Positions 22,290 to 30,800 are shown, counted from the first letter of the stretch. The stretch: 64,000 nucleotides of DNA from Arthrobacter sp. KBS0702 (GCF_005937985.2 NZ_CP042172.1:558001-622000); one strand, 5' to 3'. Notes: a model not told the origin generated them from the sequence alone. Translations and numbers: made by a program.

Positions 22290-23653
22290 CGCTGCCCTGA
22301 CCGAGCCGGCGCGTTCCGCTGCCAAGCTGGACGCGCCCGCCGCACCGTCATCAGCAGCAGGATCAAGGCAACGGCCTGCAACGCCGCGACCGCGGCGATC
22401 AGGGCGGGGCGCGCCTCGTAGAGGGCACCGTAGAGGGCGCCCCCGGCCAGCGCACCGGCTCCCTCGAAAGCCGCGAAGACTCCGTAGGCTGATCCCTGCC
22501 GTGCCTCCGGTACGAGGTCAGCGACCAGCGCCTTGACGGTGGAGTCCTGGATCCCGGTCGCGGCGCCCCAGATGGCCACGCCGGCCAGCACCAGGCCGAT
22601 GCCCGTGGAGAACGCCAGCACGGGGACGGCGGCGATCAGCACGGGCAGGGAGAGCAGCACGGCCGGCCCCGCCCGGTCATAGAGGAAGCCGCTGCCGAGG
22701 GCGCCGAGCGCCGCCGCGCCCATGGCCGCGGCGTAGAGCAACGGCACCACCGGAGCCGCGACTGCCGCCGCGGTGGTCAGGTGGTAGGAGATGACGCCGA
22801 ACGCCACCAGCCCCGCGCTCCAGAAAAAGGCGCACACCGCAAAGGGCAGGAATACTCCGGATAGCAATGACGCCGGCCTGCCGGCCGGTGCGGTCGGGGC
22901 GCGGGCGCCGTCGCTGCCATCGCTGCCGCCGGAACCCTCGCCGTCGGGCGCCGCGAGCCGGCCGCCGGGGGCGGAAACGGAACCCTCGCCGTCGGGCGCC
23001 GCGAGCCGGCGACGCAGCCAGAGTAGCAGCGCCAGCGCTGCCGCGGCCGGCACGGCCAGCACCGCGAACGCGGCGGAGATAAGACCGGTGGCCGCCAGCA
23101 CGGCCGCGACTATCACCGGTCCGAGCAGCGCGCCGGTGAGGTCCAGGGACTTGTGTACGGCGAACCCCCGGCCCCGCCCGACGTGTTTGGCGGCTGAGGC
23201 CAGCAGCACCGTCTTTGCCGGACTCCGCACTGCCTTGCCCACACGGTCGCCGATGATCAGCACCGAGGCCGCTCCGAGCCCGGCGGCGCCGGCGGCCGGG
23301 GCGAAGGCAAGGAGCGGGACGCAGAGGGCCGTCAGGGCATAACCGGCCAGCGTGAACGTCCAATACTTACCGGTGCGGTCCGCCCACGGCCCGAAAATCA
23401 CCCGCAAGCCCTGCGCCGCGGCCTCGGCCCCGCCCGTGACGAGCCCCACCAGCAGCGCGGAGGCGCCAAGTTGGGCCAGCAGCGGCCCCGCTAGGGGCCG
23501 GGCGCCGTCGGAGACGACGTCGGTGGCAAGGCTGACCAGCCCGAAACCAACCACCGCGCCCCAGGGACGGCGGGCCCGCCCCGGCGTTGTGGCCTGGGCC
23601 GGGGATGTGCGCGGCCCGGAGGGTACGGGCACCTCTCGCTCAGGCCGGTCCAT
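22286..23653 (-). CDS. MFS transporter
   Basis: A 455-aa major facilitator with about twelve hydrophobic segments in two halves. Landmarks are GFGLVSLATDVVSDGARPLAGPLLAQLGAS in TM1, IFGPWADRTGKYW between TM2 and TM3, the TM5 region AVHKSLDLTGALLGPVIVA, and IQDSTVKALVADLVPEARQGSAYGVFAAFEG in the second half. The central loop contains an in-frame 16-residue duplication (LAAPDGEGS twice). I chose the Met at 23653 because a TTGTCA-17-GACTCT promoter (23660-23688, minus) ends 6 nt before it, indicating a leaderless start. The family pattern resembles uncharacterised bacterial exporters; the substrate is unknown. Confidence 0.82.
   Translation of the reverse strand: MDRPEREVPVPSGPRTSPAQATTPGRARRPWGAVVGFGLVSLATDVVSDGARPLAGPLLAQLGASALLVGLVTGGAEAAAQGLRVIFGPWADRTGKYWTFTLAGYALTALCVPLLAFAPAAGAAGLGAASVLIIGDRVGKAVRSPAKTVLLASAAKHVGRGRGFAVHKSLDLTGALLGPVIVAAVLAATGLISAAFAVLAVPAAAALALLLWLRRRLAAPDGEGSVSAPGGRLAAPDGEGSGGSDGSDGARAPTAPAGRPASLLSGVFLPFAVCAFFWSAGLVAFGVISYHLTTAAAVAAPVVPLLYAAAMGAAALGALGSGFLYDRAGPAVLLSLPVLIAAVPVLAFSTGIGLVLAGVAIWGAATGIQDSTVKALVADLVPEARQGSAYGVFAAFEGAGALAGGALYGALYEARPALIAAVAALQAVALILLLMTVRRARPAWQRNAPARSGQR
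22931..23010. repeat. 32-bp direct repeat inside the MFS gene
   Basis: The 32-nt sequence at 22931-22962 recurs at 22979-23010, an offset of 48 bp (16 codons). The start of the unit is GGAACCCTCGCC. It lies in the central cytoplasmic loop region, where length variation is tolerated. Confidence 0.9.
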
Positions 23654-23969
23654 GTCCCAAGAGTCGCGGACGTCGCGGGGATTGACAAGGGCGGGCGACT
23701 GGCTGGCGGTCCTTCGCAGCCGTCCGGGGCGCCTTTGGGTCCGTTTCCGGCCGATTGCCACTCAGAACACGGCGTGTCCGTGTCGAAGTGCCCCCGCACG
23801 GCCGCTGCCCCGGGCCTACCGCGCGTGTCTGCCTGCCACAGGATTCCTCGGGCAGGTAGCGCCCACCCTTGCCGGCCCCGCGCCGCAGGCCTATGATGCG
23901 CGGACATTTGTCAGGGATTTTCCCGTTCCCATGGGGGGACTTTTTCGCCATCCACGAAGGAGCATCCTC
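23654..23969. promoter_or_regulatory. Divergent promoter region between the MFS gene and a secreted protein gene
   Basis: This 316-bp gap holds no gene. Leftward promoter: TTGTCA at 23683-23688, a 17-nt spacer and GACTCT at 23660-23665 (minus strand), ending 6 nt before the MFS start. Rightward promoter: TTGCCG at 23869-23874, a 17-nt spacer and TATGAT at 23892-23897, giving an untranslated leader of about 65 nt for the secreted protein at 23970. Both match a vegetative sigma factor consensus. The remaining middle part shows nothing further. Confidence 0.6.
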
Positions 23970-24476
23970 ATGAAACGCGTACTGATACCCGTTGCCTTTT
24001 TGTTCGCCCTTTTCGCAGGATCGGGCTCGGCCGCCGCCGCGCCACCGATCCCAGTCGAGCCGACGACGGAAACTCTCGACTGCCCGGGCTTCCAGGTCGA
24101 CGCCGTTTACACGGGCAAGGCTAAGTGGATCGACGCTCCAGTTGCTTCCGGCACAAAGAAGCGTCTGAAGCTCTTCACCGGCGTGGCCGCTGCTTCTACT
24201 GCCACCCTGACAGGCCCAGCACCGACATCGAAGGTCATAAGTCTTTCGCTGAACGGCAGTATCAGTTGGTCGATTGTTCTTAGTCCTGAGTTCGACATTG
24301 TCATCACAGGGACCGGTCGAAACCTGATCAGCGATCCACAGCACGGCGACTATCCAGGCGGCCTGTTCCTCACCGTCGGCAAGGTGAGCTGGTCCTTGAA
24401 CGCTCCGGACTACCCGAACGGGGGAATCACCGGCCCGGGATCGGTGACGGATGTCTGTGCACTGCTGGCGCCGTAG
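23970..24476 (+). CDS. Secreted protein of unknown function
   Basis: A 168-aa protein with a classical signal peptide (MKRVLIPVAFLFALFAGSGSAAAA, cleavage after about residue 24). The mature part is beta-rich with two Cys, in DCPGF and near the C-terminus in DVCALLAP. No family is recognised. An AAGGAG ribbon precedes the ATG, and the promoter at 23869-23897 is a good match. Base composition is visibly lower in GC than the neighbours, with more A/T-ending codons, suggesting recent acquisition or relaxed codon selection. The two Cys could form a disulfide outside the cell. Confidence 0.7.
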   Translation: MKRVLIPVAFLFALFAGSGSAAAAPPIPVEPTTETLDCPGFQVDAVYTGKAKWIDAPVASGTKKRLKLFTGVAAASTATLTGPAPTSKVISLSLNGSISWSIVLSPEFDIVITGTGRNLISDPQHGDYPGGLFLTVGKVSWSLNAPDYPNGGITGPGSVTDVCALLAP

Positions 24477-24550
24477 CCCGATCTCGCGCCGGGCTTCGTC
24501 GAGGCCGGCCGTAGACCCCGGTCTCATTCGTCCATACTCGCTGCAACCAA

Positions 24551-24594
24551 CAAAAAACCCCGCATAGCCGCTGTATCAGCGAAAACACGGGGTT
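24551..24594 (-). terminator. Terminator of tRNA-Thr
   Basis: On the minus strand AACCCCG pairs with CGGGGTT around an inner CGCTG/CAGCG stem, followed by six T residues. It lies 8 nt past the 3' end of the tRNA gene. Confidence 0.8.
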
Positions 24595-24601
24595 CTTCTC
24601 G

Positions 24602-24674
24602 AGCTTCCTATCAGAATCGAACTGATGACCTTCTCATTACGAGTGAGACGCTCTACCGACTGAGCTAAGGAAGC
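24602..24674 (-). tRNA. tRNA-Thr (anticodon CGT)
   Basis: A 73-nt cloverleaf on the minus strand. The acceptor stem is GCTTCCT/AGGAAGC with discriminator T, the D arm is GCTCAGTCGGTAGAGC, the anticodon loop is CTCGTAA with anticodon CGT, and the T arm is CAGTTCGATTCTG. No CCA is encoded. Confidence 0.95.
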
Positions 24675-24719
24675 AACCGCGTGAAACCCCGGCGAACCGG
24701 GCGGATCATGCAAGAGACA

Positions 24720-24749
24720 ACTGTAATGGAGTCCCCGCGCCCGGGTCAA
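24720..24749 (-). promoter_or_regulatory. Promoter of tRNA-Thr
   Basis: TTGACC (24744-24749) and TACAGT (24720-24725) on the minus strand, separated by 18 nt. The predicted start is about 40 nt before the tRNA 5' end. Confidence 0.55.
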
Positions 24750-24787
24750 AATGGGCCGCGGGGCGGCCTCCGGAGGTGAGTCGTCGG

Positions 24788-26371
24788 TCAGCAGACGGTG
24801 TTGTCCGCCGGGGTCTTTCCGTCCACGAGGTAGCCGTCCACGGCGTTCTCGATGCAGCTGTTGGACCGCCCGTAGGCGGTGTGGCCCTCGCCCTTCCACG
24901 TCAGCAGGGAGGCCGTGCCCAGTTGCTTGCGCAGGGCGCTGGCCCACTCGACCGGCGTTGCCGGGTCGCCGGTGGTGCCCACCACGACGATCTCGGTCGA
25001 GCCCTTGTACTCGACCGGCGCCGGGGTGCGCACGTTCTTGTAAGGCCAGTCCTTGCAGCTCGTGCCGCCGTAGGCGAAGTAGTAGCCCAGGGTGGGGGAG
25101 AGCTGGCGGAGGTGCTGTTCCTCGGCGCGCATCGCGGCCGTGTCGGAGGACATCGGGTAGTCGAGGCAGTTGACGGCGGTGAAGGCGAACGTGGAGTTGG
25201 CCGAGTAGGTGCCGTTCGGCTCCCGGTCCGCGCCGAAGTCGGACAGCCGGAGCATCGGGGACAGGTCGCCCTTCATCGCGCTGTCCAGGGCCTGGGTCAG
25301 CACGGGCCAGTTGTCGGAGTTGTAGAACGGCAGGATGAAGCCGCTGACGAACATGGACGCGTTCACCACCCGGCCGTCTTTGGCGGGCTTGGGGTTCGCT
25401 TCGACGGAAGCGATGATGTCCTGGATCTGTTTGACGGCGTCGTCCGGGGTGCCGCTGAACGGGCAGCCGCTGTTTTGGAGGCACTGGGTCACATAGGCGT
25501 GGATGGCCTTCTCGAAAGCCCTCGCCTGGCCTGCGGTCAACTCCTCATTGCTCAGCGAAGGGTCCATCGCGCCATCCAGGACCATCCGGCCCACGTTGTC
25601 CGGGAACAGGGATGCGTAGGTGGAGCCGAGGAAGGTGCCGTAGGAGTACCCGAGGTAGTTGAGCTTCGCGTCGTTGAGGACGCCGCGGAGGACGTCCAGG
25701 TCCTTGGCGGCGCTGGCGGTGTCCACGTGGGCCAGGACGGGCCCGGTCTTCTCCGCGCACTTGGCGGCAATGACTTTGTTGTCCTTGAGGGTTTCGGCCA
25801 GCCCGGCGTCGGTGTCCAGCTTGTAGACCTTGGCGCGGGAGGCGTCGCGCTCCTGGTCGGTGAGGCAGGTGACGGGCGCTGATCGCTTCACGCCGCGCGG
25901 GTCGAAGCCGACGACGTCGTAGTTCGCACGTACCTTTTCGGAGATGTTTGTGGTGCCGGCGTCTTTGACGAAGTCGTAGCCGGAGCCGCCCGGGCCGCCC
26001 GGGTTGACCAGCAGGCTGCCCTTCTTGTTGCCGCCCTTCGAGGCCAGCTTGATGGCCGCGATTTCGATCGTGTCGCCGTCGGGCTTGCTGTAGTCCAGCG
26101 GCACCTTGACCTTGGCGCACTGGAAGCTGCCCTCGCAGCGCGTCCAGCTGAGTTGCTGGGAGTAGAACTTCCGGAGCTCGGCGGGGGCGGCGGCGGCGAT
26201 CGCGGGGTCGGACGTGGCCGGAGCGCTCTTGGAGCCGCCGTCACCGGAGCCGAAGAGGGTGCAGGACGACAACACCAGGGCCAGCACCAGGCCCAGGGCC
26301 AGGGCGCCGGCCGCCCGCACCCCGCGGTCCACGGGTCGGTGGCCTGCGGGCCGTGGTGCTGGTGACGTCAT
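24788..26371 (-). CDS. Lipoprotein alpha/beta hydrolase, tripeptidyl-aminopeptidase type
   Basis: A 527-aa exported hydrolase. Residues 17-37 are a lipoprotein signal with lipobox LSSC (Cys37), so it should be anchored to the outer face of the membrane. The alpha/beta hydrolase core has the oxyanion-loop motif NPGGPGGSG (123-131) and FDPRG (156-160). The nucleophile elbow is GYSYG with Ser243, and the acid and base are Asp469 (TTGDPATP) and His497 (GEGHTAY). This is the arrangement of the Streptomyces SlpD/E and Tap tripeptidyl aminopeptidases. AAGGAGAACCGC lies just before the ATG as ribosome-binding site. It lies downstream of tmk-holB on the same strand, 60 bp away. Confidence 0.9.
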   Translation of the reverse strand: MTSPAPRPAGHRPVDRGVRAAGALALGLVLALVLSSCTLFGSGDGGSKSAPATSDPAIAAAAPAELRKFYSQQLSWTRCEGSFQCAKVKVPLDYSKPDGDTIEIAAIKLASKGGNKKGSLLVNPGGPGGSGYDFVKDAGTTNISEKVRANYDVVGFDPRGVKRSAPVTCLTDQERDASRAKVYKLDTDAGLAETLKDNKVIAAKCAEKTGPVLAHVDTASAAKDLDVLRGVLNDAKLNYLGYSYGTFLGSTYASLFPDNVGRMVLDGAMDPSLSNEELTAGQARAFEKAIHAYVTQCLQNSGCPFSGTPDDAVKQIQDIIASVEANPKPAKDGRVVNASMFVSGFILPFYNSDNWPVLTQALDSAMKGDLSPMLRLSDFGADREPNGTYSANSTFAFTAVNCLDYPMSSDTAAMRAEEQHLRQLSPTLGYYFAYGGTSCKDWPYKNVRTPAPVEYKGSTEIVVVGTTGDPATPVEWASALRKQLGTASLLTWKGEGHTAYGRSNSCIENAVDGYLVDGKTPADNTVC

Positions 26372-26431
26372 GCGGTTCTCCTTGGGATGTGGAACTGTGC
26401 GAAGCGAGGCGGGTCGAGCGTTGGTGTCGGG

Positions 26432-27574
26432 TCAGATCAGGCTGGCGGCCATGGACTCTATCGCCAGCAGCGGGGCCACGTTGGTGGTCGTAATCCGCTT
26501 GCGGGCCTTGTTGATGGCGTCCATGCGGGCAAGCGTTACCTCGGCCGTGGAACGTTCGGCAAAGTCCTGCAGTTCGCTCCTCAGCTCAACGTTGACCAGT
26601 TCGACGGCGTTCCCCATCTGGATGATCAGCACATCCCGGTAAAAGGACAACAGGTCGGTCAGGGTGCGGTCAAGCGAGTCGGTGACGGAACGCTTGGCGC
26701 GCCGCTTCTGGTCATCCTCCAGCTGCTTGACCTGGCCGCGCATGGCCGGCGGGAGCGGGCCGCTTTCCGGGGCGCCTAGCGTGGCGAGCAGCGCGGCCTT
26801 CTCCGCGGCGTCGCGCTCGTCGTTGGAGCTGTTGGCCTCCTCGGTGGCGATTTTGACCAGTTTGTCCGCCATCATCACGGCCGCGGTGATGCCGCGCAGC
26901 TGCAGCGGGAACCGCACGGTCTCCAGCCGGCGCTCTCGGGCCTCCGGGTCCCGGGCCAGCCTGCGCGCGATTCCCACGTGGCTTTGCGCGGCCCGGGCCG
27001 CGCGTTCGGCGACGTCCTGGTCCACGCCGTCGCGCTTGACCAGGAGGGCCGCGACGTCGGCGGCCGGCGGGAGGCGCAGCGCCACCGGTCGGCAACGGGA
27101 GCGGATGGTGACAAGAACGTCCGCGGGGGAGGGGGCGCAGAGCATCCAGATGGTCCGGGGCGTGGGTTCCTCGATGGCCTTGAGCAGCACGTTGGTGGTG
27201 CGCTCCGCCATGCGGTCCGCGTCCTCGACGACGATGATGCGCCAGCGCGCGGAGGAGGGCCGGTTGCCCGCGGTTGAGACCAGTTCGCGGGCCTCGTCGA
27301 TGGTGATCGTGACTTTCTCGGTCCGCACAAATGTGACGTCGGAGTGCGTTTCGCCCACGATGGTCCGGCACGCCGGGCACACGCCGCAGCCCCGCCGGGC
27401 CACGTCTTCCTGATCGCAGTTCAGGGCCGCGGCAAACGCCTTCGCGGCGTTGGAGCGGCCGGAGCCCGGTGGCCCGGTGAACAGCCAGGCGTGCGTCAGC
27501 CCGTCACCCTCGGCGGCCTGGCGCAGCTGGGCGACGACGGCGGGCTGGCCCTGGAGGTCGTCCCAGACACTCAT
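26432..27574 (-). CDS. holB: DNA polymerase III subunit delta'
   Basis: A 380-aa clamp-loader subunit. The AAA+ domain starts WDDLQGQPAVVAQLR, with a P-loop-like GPPGSGRS (34-41) in which the usual Lys is Arg, fitting the non-ATPase delta' role. The zinc module has four Cys (53, 63, 66, 69). A Walker B-like VVEDADRM and the EEPTPRTIWMLCAPSPADVLVTIRSRCRP segment, with its SRC motif, follow. The C-terminal helical domain is normal length. Its ATG overlaps the tmk stop in ATGA (27571-27574), so tmk and holB are coupled. Confidence 0.93.
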   Translation of the reverse strand: MSVWDDLQGQPAVVAQLRQAAEGDGLTHAWLFTGPPGSGRSNAAKAFAAALNCDQEDVARRGCGVCPACRTIVGETHSDVTFVRTEKVTITIDEARELVSTAGNRPSSARWRIIVVEDADRMAERTTNVLLKAIEEPTPRTIWMLCAPSPADVLVTIRSRCRPVALRLPPAADVAALLVKRDGVDQDVAERAARAAQSHVGIARRLARDPEARERRLETVRFPLQLRGITAAVMMADKLVKIATEEANSSNDERDAAEKAALLATLGAPESGPLPPAMRGQVKQLEDDQKRRAKRSVTDSLDRTLTDLLSFYRDVLIIQMGNAVELVNVELRSELQDFAERSTAEVTLARMDAINKARKRITTTNVAPLLAIESMAASLI

Positions 27575-28239
27575 GCCGAGCTGCCTTGGCGGAGCGCGAG
27601 CAAGGCCTCGACGCGTTCCAGGATCCGGGCGGCCAGCTCCGGCACGGGCAGGTGCGCCTCGAGGACCAGGTACTGCTCCGGCCGGGCCGCCGCCAGCGCC
27701 AGGAAGGCGGTGCGGATCTTGGCGTGGAATTCGTCGGCCTCCGATTCGAGGCGGTCCTCCGGGGTGTCCCCGGCGGTGCGCCGCCGTCGTCCGTCGGCCG
27801 GGTCGACGTCGAGCAGCACCGTGAGGTCCGGCTGCAGGCCGGAGGTGGCCCAGTCGTTGACTTCGCGGACCGCGTCCGTGCCGAGGTCGCGGCCGGCGCC
27901 CTGGTAGGCCACCGAGGAGTCGATATACCGGTCGGTCAAAACCACCTCGCCCCGTTCCAGCGCGGGCCGGATGACTTGGGCGGCATGGGCGGCGCGGGAG
28001 GCCGCGAAGATCAAGGCCTCGGTGCGCGCGTCGATGTGGCCGTGGCCATGGTCCAACACGAGGGACCGGAGCTTCTCGCCAATCGGGGTGCCCCCAGGTT
28101 CCCTGGTCCGCAGCACCGTCAACCCGCGTGACTCCAGCGCCCGGGCGAGTTCCGCGGCCTGGGTGGACTTGCCGGCTCCGTCGCCGCCCTCGAAGGCAAT
28201 GAACAGTCCGGGGAACGGGCCGGGAGTCTCGATAGTCAC
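27571..28239 (-). CDS. tmk: Thymidylate kinase
   Basis: A 222-aa dTMP kinase that makes dTDP for DNA synthesis. The P-loop is FEGGDGAGKST (16-26), followed by REPGGTPIGEKLR, DRYIDSSVAYQGAGR (from Asp103) and the LID region with GRRRRTAGDTPEDRLE. I chose the GTG at 28239 because the core strand GLFIAFEGGD begins 10 residues later; the frame extends to 28314 without a better start. It forms a coupled operon with holB, a common actinobacterial pairing of replication functions. It is divergent from the transsulfuration gene. Confidence 0.94.
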   Translation of the reverse strand: MTIETPGPFPGLFIAFEGGDGAGKSTQAAELARALESRGLTVLRTREPGGTPIGEKLRSLVLDHGHGHIDARTEALIFAASRAAHAAQVIRPALERGEVVLTDRYIDSSVAYQGAGRDLGTDAVREVNDWATSGLQPDLTVLLDVDPADGRRRRTAGDTPEDRLESEADEFHAKIRTAFLALAAARPEQYLVLEAHLPVPELAARILERVEALLALRQGSSA

Positions 28240-28328
28240 TGCTCTAGCGTACCGACAATCACCGACACTATGGCGGCCTGCGAGTAACGCCTTTCCGGCC
28301 CGGCGCGGCTCCAAAGTACCCTGTGTCC

Positions 28329-29519
28329 ATGAGTCTCTCCGAAGAACAGGTCGCCACGCTCTCCGCCGAAACCCTTGTGGTGGCCGCAGGCAGGCCGCCG
28401 CGCGAACGCGACGCCCCGGTCAACCCGCCGATCGTGCTCTCCTCGACCTATTTCGGCACCGGCCCGCTGGGCCCGGGCGACCGAGGCTACGGACGCTACT
28501 CCAACCCCACCTGGGACCCGTTCGAGCAGGCCCTGGCGCAGCTGGAAGGCGCGGCGCTCCCGGGACTGCTGTATGCCTCGGGTCTCGCCGCCGTCAGTTC
28601 CGCGCTGTCCCTGGTCCCGGCGCAGGGGGTGCTGGTGATGCCGTCCCACAGCTACGCCGGGTCGCTGGTGATGGCGACGGAGTTGGCGCAGAAGGGCGCG
28701 CTAGAGCTGCGCACCGTGGACATCGCTGACACCGACGCCGTGCTCGAGCAGTTGGCGCCCGTCGGGGGCAAACCGGCCAGCATGCTGTGGCTGGAGAGCC
28801 CCACGAACCCGATGCTCGGCGTGGCCGACATCCGTGCGCTCACCGCGGCGGCGCACGCGGCCGGGGCCCTGGTGGTCACCGACAACACCTTCTCCACCCC
28901 GCTCGTGCAGCAGCCGCTCAGCCTGGGCTCCGACGTCGTCCTGCACTCGGTCACCAAATACCTGTCCGGCCACTCCGACGTCGTGTTGGGCGCCCTGGTG
29001 ACCTCCGACGCCGAAGTGCACGCGAGTCTGCTGCACCACCGCACGATCCACGGCGGGATCGCCGGGCCGTTCGAGGCGTGGCTGGCCCTGCGGGGTCTGC
29101 GCACCCTTGCCTTGCGGGTTGAGCGCTCGCAGGCCTCCGCGGCGTTCCTCGCTGAACAACTGAGCGGGCACCCGCGGGTCGGGGCCATCCGTTACCCGGG
29201 ACTCCCCACAGACCCCGGCCACGAGCGGGCCAAGGCCCAGATGCGGGGCTTCGGCTCCGTGCTGTGCATCGAAATGGCGCCGGTGGCTGAGGCCGGCCTG
29301 AGCGGCGCGGACGCCGCCGACCGGATGATCCGGGCCCTGCAGCTGTGGCTGCCGGCCACGTCGCTGGGCGGAGTGGAATCGCTGATCGAGCGCCGGCGCC
29401 GGCACACTGCGGAGCCTGCCAGCGTGCCGGACAACCTGGTCCGGCTGAGCGTCGGAATTGAAAACGTCGAGGACCTGTGGGCCGATTTGCAGCAGGCTTT
29501 GGCCACACTGGACGACTAG
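28329..29519 (+). CDS. Cystathionine gamma-synthase/lyase-type PLP enzyme
   Basis: A 396-aa Cys/Met-metabolism PLP-dependent enzyme. The pyridoxal-phosphate lysine is Lys210 in DVVLHSVTKYLSGHSDV. YGRYSNPTWDPFEQALAQLEG, LWLESPTNPMLGVADI and SLGGVESLIERRRRHT are typical landmarks. Synthase, gamma-lyase and related activities cannot be separated by eye. I chose the ATG at 28329 rather than the GTG 6 nt upstream because TACCCT (28317-28322) lies 6 nt before this ATG and no Shine-Dalgarno sequence is present, the leaderless pattern. It should act in methionine, cysteine or homocysteine interconversion in the cytoplasm. Confidence 0.88.
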   Translation: MSLSEEQVATLSAETLVVAAGRPPRERDAPVNPPIVLSSTYFGTGPLGPGDRGYGRYSNPTWDPFEQALAQLEGAALPGLLYASGLAAVSSALSLVPAQGVLVMPSHSYAGSLVMATELAQKGALELRTVDIADTDAVLEQLAPVGGKPASMLWLESPTNPMLGVADIRALTAAAHAAGALVVTDNTFSTPLVQQPLSLGSDVVLHSVTKYLSGHSDVVLGALVTSDAEVHASLLHHRTIHGGIAGPFEAWLALRGLRTLALRVERSQASAAFLAEQLSGHPRVGAIRYPGLPTDPGHERAKAQMRGFGSVLCIEMAPVAEAGLSGADAADRMIRALQLWLPATSLGGVESLIERRRRHTAEPASVPDNLVRLSVGIENVEDLWADLQQALATLDD

Positions 29520-29528
29520 GCTGGGGGC

Positions 29529-29882
29529 ATGGACGGAAGAGCGCTGATTGAAATTGCCGACAGGGGAATCTATTTCCTCCTTGCCCTCGTGGCCCTGGGC
29601 CTTGAGGTGTGGGCGTTCTTCGACTGCCTGCGGCACAAGGCCAACGCCTTCGAGGCGGTGTCCAAGCGGACCAAGACCTTCTGGCTCGCGCTGACCGGCG
29701 GCGCCCTGGCCATCGGCCTGCTGTCCATCGTTGGCGGCGGCGGAGGGTTCTTCGGCCCGCTGGGGCTCTTCGGGCTCGCGGCCGTGACGGCAGCCTCCGT
29801 CTATCTCGCCGACGTCCGCCCCGCGGTGAAGGACGTCGGCCGCGGCGGCAGCAGGAACATGGGGCCCTACGGGCCCTGGTAA
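29529..29882 (+). CDS. DUF2516 family membrane protein
   Basis: A 117-aa protein with three hydrophobic segments, around residues 12-32, 48-68 and 73-93. The segment ALVALGLEVWAFFDCLRHKANAFEAVSKRTKTFWLALTGGA is characteristic of DUF2516, a family of actinobacterial membrane proteins of unknown function. The start codon follows a TAGGCT hexamer (29517-29522) by 6 nt. The first three bases of that hexamer are the stop codon of the upstream transsulfuration gene, so the gene may have its own leaderless promoter inside the end of its neighbour. Confidence 0.85.
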   Translation: MDGRALIEIADRGIYFLLALVALGLEVWAFFDCLRHKANAFEAVSKRTKTFWLALTGGALAIGLLSIVGGGGGFFGPLGLFGLAAVTAASVYLADVRPAVKDVGRGGSRNMGPYGPW

Positions 29883-29883
29883 T

Positions 29884-29963
29884 CCCCACCACCGGCTCCC
29901 TAAGCTCGCAAGCTCGCCCAGGGAACCCTGCCGGCGTGGCCCCACCACCGGCTCCCTAAGCTC
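29884..29963. repeat. 24-bp direct repeat with 56-bp period
   Basis: CACCACCGGCTCCCTAAGCT is the core of a 24-nt sequence present at 29884-29907 and again at 29940-29963. The second copy abuts the stop of the methyltransferase gene. There is no coding role. The origin is unknown; a local duplication or remnant of a small element is possible. Confidence 0.85.
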
Positions 29964-30800
29964 TTAGCCTTCCGGGGCCACGGCATCCCAGTCCACGGTC
30001 AGCTCGCCGAGGCGCCACCGCGCCGGGCCATCCTGCACGGGCCAGCCGCCGGCGCGCAGTGCCCGGCACATGGCCGTCCAGCGCTGCCGGTTCCCGAACG
30101 AAGCCAGCGGCGCCGCCTCCAGCCAGGCCTTGTCCAGCGCCTGCAGGTAGGAATGAATTCTTTCACCCGGCAGGTTCCGGTGGATGAGCGCCTTGGGCAG
30201 CCGTTCGGCGATCTCCGAGGGCAGCTCGAAAGCGCCGAAGCGCATGGACAGCCCCAGGCTGAGGGGACGGTCGGCGTCGAGCGCCACCCACGTGACCCGG
30301 CGTCCGATCTCGTCGCAGGTGCCGTCGATAAACAGGCCGCCGGGGGCCAGCCGGCCCTGCACCAGCCGCCAGATGGCCGGGACGTCCACCTCCTCGTATT
30401 GCCGCAGCACGTTGAACGCCCGCACCAGCACCGGACGGACCGGCATCGGGAGTTCGAAACCGCCCAGTTGGAAGCTCAGCCCGGGGCGTTCCAGCGCCTT
30501 TGCCTGCCGGACCCGCTCCGGTTCGATCTCGATTCCGACCACGCGGACGTCGGCCCGGAGGGCGGAGAGGCGTTCGAAGAGTTCGACGGCGGTGGCCGGG
30601 GACGCGCCGTAGCCGAGGTCGACGACGAGCGGATCCTCCGCGCTTCGCAGGCGCCAGGCCTGCGGGCCGGTGAGCCAGCGGTCGACCCGCCGCATCCGGT
30701 TGGGGTTGGTGGTCCCGCGAGTCACGTTCCCCACCGGCCGTCCAGTCCGGGTCCCACCCTGGTTCCGGGGGGACGCCACCCGCTCAGCCTTCTGCACCAC
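29964..30800 (-). CDS. SAM-dependent methyltransferase of unknown substrate
   Basis: A 278-aa class I methyltransferase. Motif I is LVVDLGYGASPATAVELFERL (around 57-77), followed by VVGIEIEPERV as motif II with its acidic residue. A domain with FELPMPVRPVLVRAFNVLRQYEEVDVPAIW then provides the rest of the fold. The N-terminal 35 residues are basic and probably disordered. The start is GTG at 30800; other GTG codons just inside are possible. The family is common in actinobacteria without a defined substrate. It is divergent from gpmA and its stop abuts the second copy of a 24-bp repeat. Confidence 0.78.
   Translation of the reverse strand: MVQKAERVASPRNQGGTRTGRPVGNVTRGTTNPNRMRRVDRWLTGPQAWRLRSAEDPLVVDLGYGASPATAVELFERLSALRADVRVVGIEIEPERVRQAKALERPGLSFQLGGFELPMPVRPVLVRAFNVLRQYEEVDVPAIWRLVQGRLAPGGLFIDGTCDEIGRRVTWVALDADRPLSLGLSMRFGAFELPSEIAERLPKALIHRNLPGERIHSYLQALDKAWLEAAPLASFGNRQRWTAMCRALRAGGWPVQDGPARWRLGELTVDWDAVAPEG

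Noticed and set aside
23654..24674. Possible integration of a small island at tRNA-Thr carrying the low-GC secreted gene
   Set aside because: No duplicated tRNA 3' end (attachment repeat), integrase gene or other mobility gene is present.
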